Position numbers and translations under genes: made by a program. The notes under the pieces were generated by a model. That model made no database searches. It saw nothing but the letters and a program-made list of their open reading frames with translations, and was not told the DNA's origin. 6,849 nucleotides of DNA from an uncultured Clostridia bacterium. Its GTDB lineage: Bacteria; Bacillota; Clostridia; Oscillospirales; CAG-272. This document shows positions 6,242 to 6,849 of the stretch, in pieces. The DNA lies in contig CALDMI010000079.1 of assembly GCA_937914815.1 (NCBI GenBank), positions 1 through 6,849 on the forward strand, given 5' to 3'. How positions within the stretch are numbered: position 1 is the stretch's first letter; every line of letters begins with the position of its first letter.

Positions 6242-6849
6242 ATGGCAGATAACAGCATCGTAACCGAAATAAATGACAGACTCCGCGCAGCGGCAGACCC
6301 GCTCTACCGCGACTTCCAGTGTAAGCTTATGCCTACCGTCGCGCCGGAGCGCGTCATAGGCGTCAGGATGCCCGTTATACGGAGCCTCGCAAAGGAATTT
6401 TCGGCGAGAGAGAATATAGCGGAATATCTCGACGCCCTCCCGCACGAGAGCTACGACGGAGATAATCTCCATGCCGCGATAATATCGCTTATCGGGGATT
6501 TTGATACCGCGGTCGCCCGTCTGACGGCTTTTCTGCCGTATGTCGACAACTGGGCGACCTGCGATATGCTCTCGCCGCGCGCCTTCCGCAAGGGAGATTT
6601 GCGGCTTCTCCCGCTTGCAGAGCGGTATATGGCGTCCGGCGATACATACACCGTCCGCTATGGGGTGAGTATTCTCATGTCGTATTTTCTTGACGGCGGG
6701 GATTTCAGGGAGGAGTATGCGGAGCGCGTCGCCGCTATCTCGTCGGAGGAGTACTATGTCCGCATGATGTGCGCGTGGTACTTCGCCACGGCGCTTGCAA
6801 AGCAGTACGACGCCGTAATTCCGTACCTTGAGCGCGGGCTCCCCGATAC
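6242..6849 (+). CDS. AlkD-like DNA alkylation repair protein (3' truncated)
   Basis: The frame is open to the window end, giving 202 complete codons of a family usually near 230 residues. Seen: YRDFQCKLMPTV (22-33), ERVIGVRMPVIRSLAKEF (36-53), VDNWATCD (101-108), TVRYGVSILMSYF (137-149) and SEEYYVRMMCAWYFATALAKQY (168-189). This is the HEAT-like repeat protein family PF08713. Trp104, Asp108, Arg139 and Trp179 fall where AlkD has its DNA-contacting and catalytic Trp/Asp/Arg/Trp set (recalled from Bacillus AlkD, not aligned here). AlkD is a DNA glycosylase that removes N3- and N7-alkylated purines without flipping the base. It lies 15 nt after the GTPase fusion and is probably co-transcribed, but no strong ribosome binding site is visible before the ATG. 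A link to metal handling is not evident, and co-transcription may be incidental. Confidence 0.9.
   Translation, partial: MADNSIVTEINDRLRAAADPLYRDFQCKLMPTVAPERVIGVRMPVIRSLAKEFSARENIAEYLDALPHESYDGDNLHAAIISLIGDFDTAVARLTAFLPYVDNWATCDMLSPRAFRKGDLRLLPLAERYMASGDTYTVRYGVSILMSYFLDGGDFREEYAERVAAISSEEYYVRMMCAWYFATALAKQYDAVIPYLERGLPD

Noticed and set aside
3965..6472. 835-residue open frame on the minus strand with a central stretch of Val/Met/Ile/Leu that looks like membrane segments
   Set aside because: It lies opposite three well-supported plus-strand genes. The hydrophobic part is the reverse complement of the CAY/GAY codons of the His/Asp linker, which read as GTG, ATG, GTC and ATC. The frame is open because the sense genes avoid the codons that would create stops. 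No independent motif or ribosome binding site is seen.

Overview
The window is a compact, all-plus-strand stretch of bacterial chromosome with six protein-coding genes. The first is cut at its 5' end and the last at its 3' end. It looks like an anaerobic Firmicute of class Clostridia (Oscillospiraceae/Ruminococcaceae-like, possibly gut-derived). Reasons: GC-rich coding with unusually frequent ATA isoleucine codons, AG-rich Shine-Dalgarno sites, an M3 oligoendopeptidase and COG0523 GTPases of clostridial style, and an AlkD-like protein with the sequence DNWATCD. The lineage is inferred from sequence style, not from a database match.

Block 1 (2-2304) is a two-gene cell-wall unit. It holds the C-terminal two thirds of an ATP-grasp carboxylate-amine ligase resembling D-aspartate ligase, overlapping by 4 nt (ATGA) a MurE-like Mur ligase. 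The Mur ligase keeps the ATPase and carbamylated-lysine motifs. Where MurE reads the incoming amino acid it has DTPG instead of DNPR, so its amino-acid substrate is open. The pair plausibly adds or branches amino acids on a peptidoglycan stem or a related peptide.

Block 2 (2279-4041) is an M3-family zinc oligoendopeptidase. A near-consensus promoter (TTGACA, 17 nt, TAAAAT) lies inside the end of the Mur ligase gene, with the -10 box containing its stop codon. The promoter and the ribosome binding site place the start at 2341.

Block 3 (4112-6226) is a pair of CobW/COG0523-type GTPases separated by 6 nt. The first has the CxCC metal motif, a CobW C-terminal domain and a very His/Asp-rich linker built from 30-residue repeats, each with an ECxCG motif. 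The second has a P-loop domain that has lost CxCC. It is fused to a C-terminal domain resembling DUF1980 (the TIGR03943/YcgQ C-terminal region) with a CCEAD motif. Together they look like a transition-metal (probably zinc) handling module in which the metal-binding parts are divided between two paralogous GTPases. This is the most interesting part of the window.

Block 4 (6242-end) is an AlkD-like DNA alkylation repair protein, closely following the GTPase pair. There is no gene-free stretch above 300 nt; the longest gap is about 70 nt (4042-4111), which holds a hairpin. I see no tRNA, rRNA, CRISPR array, insertion sequence or phage gene. Several long open frames on the minus strand are codon-bias shadows.
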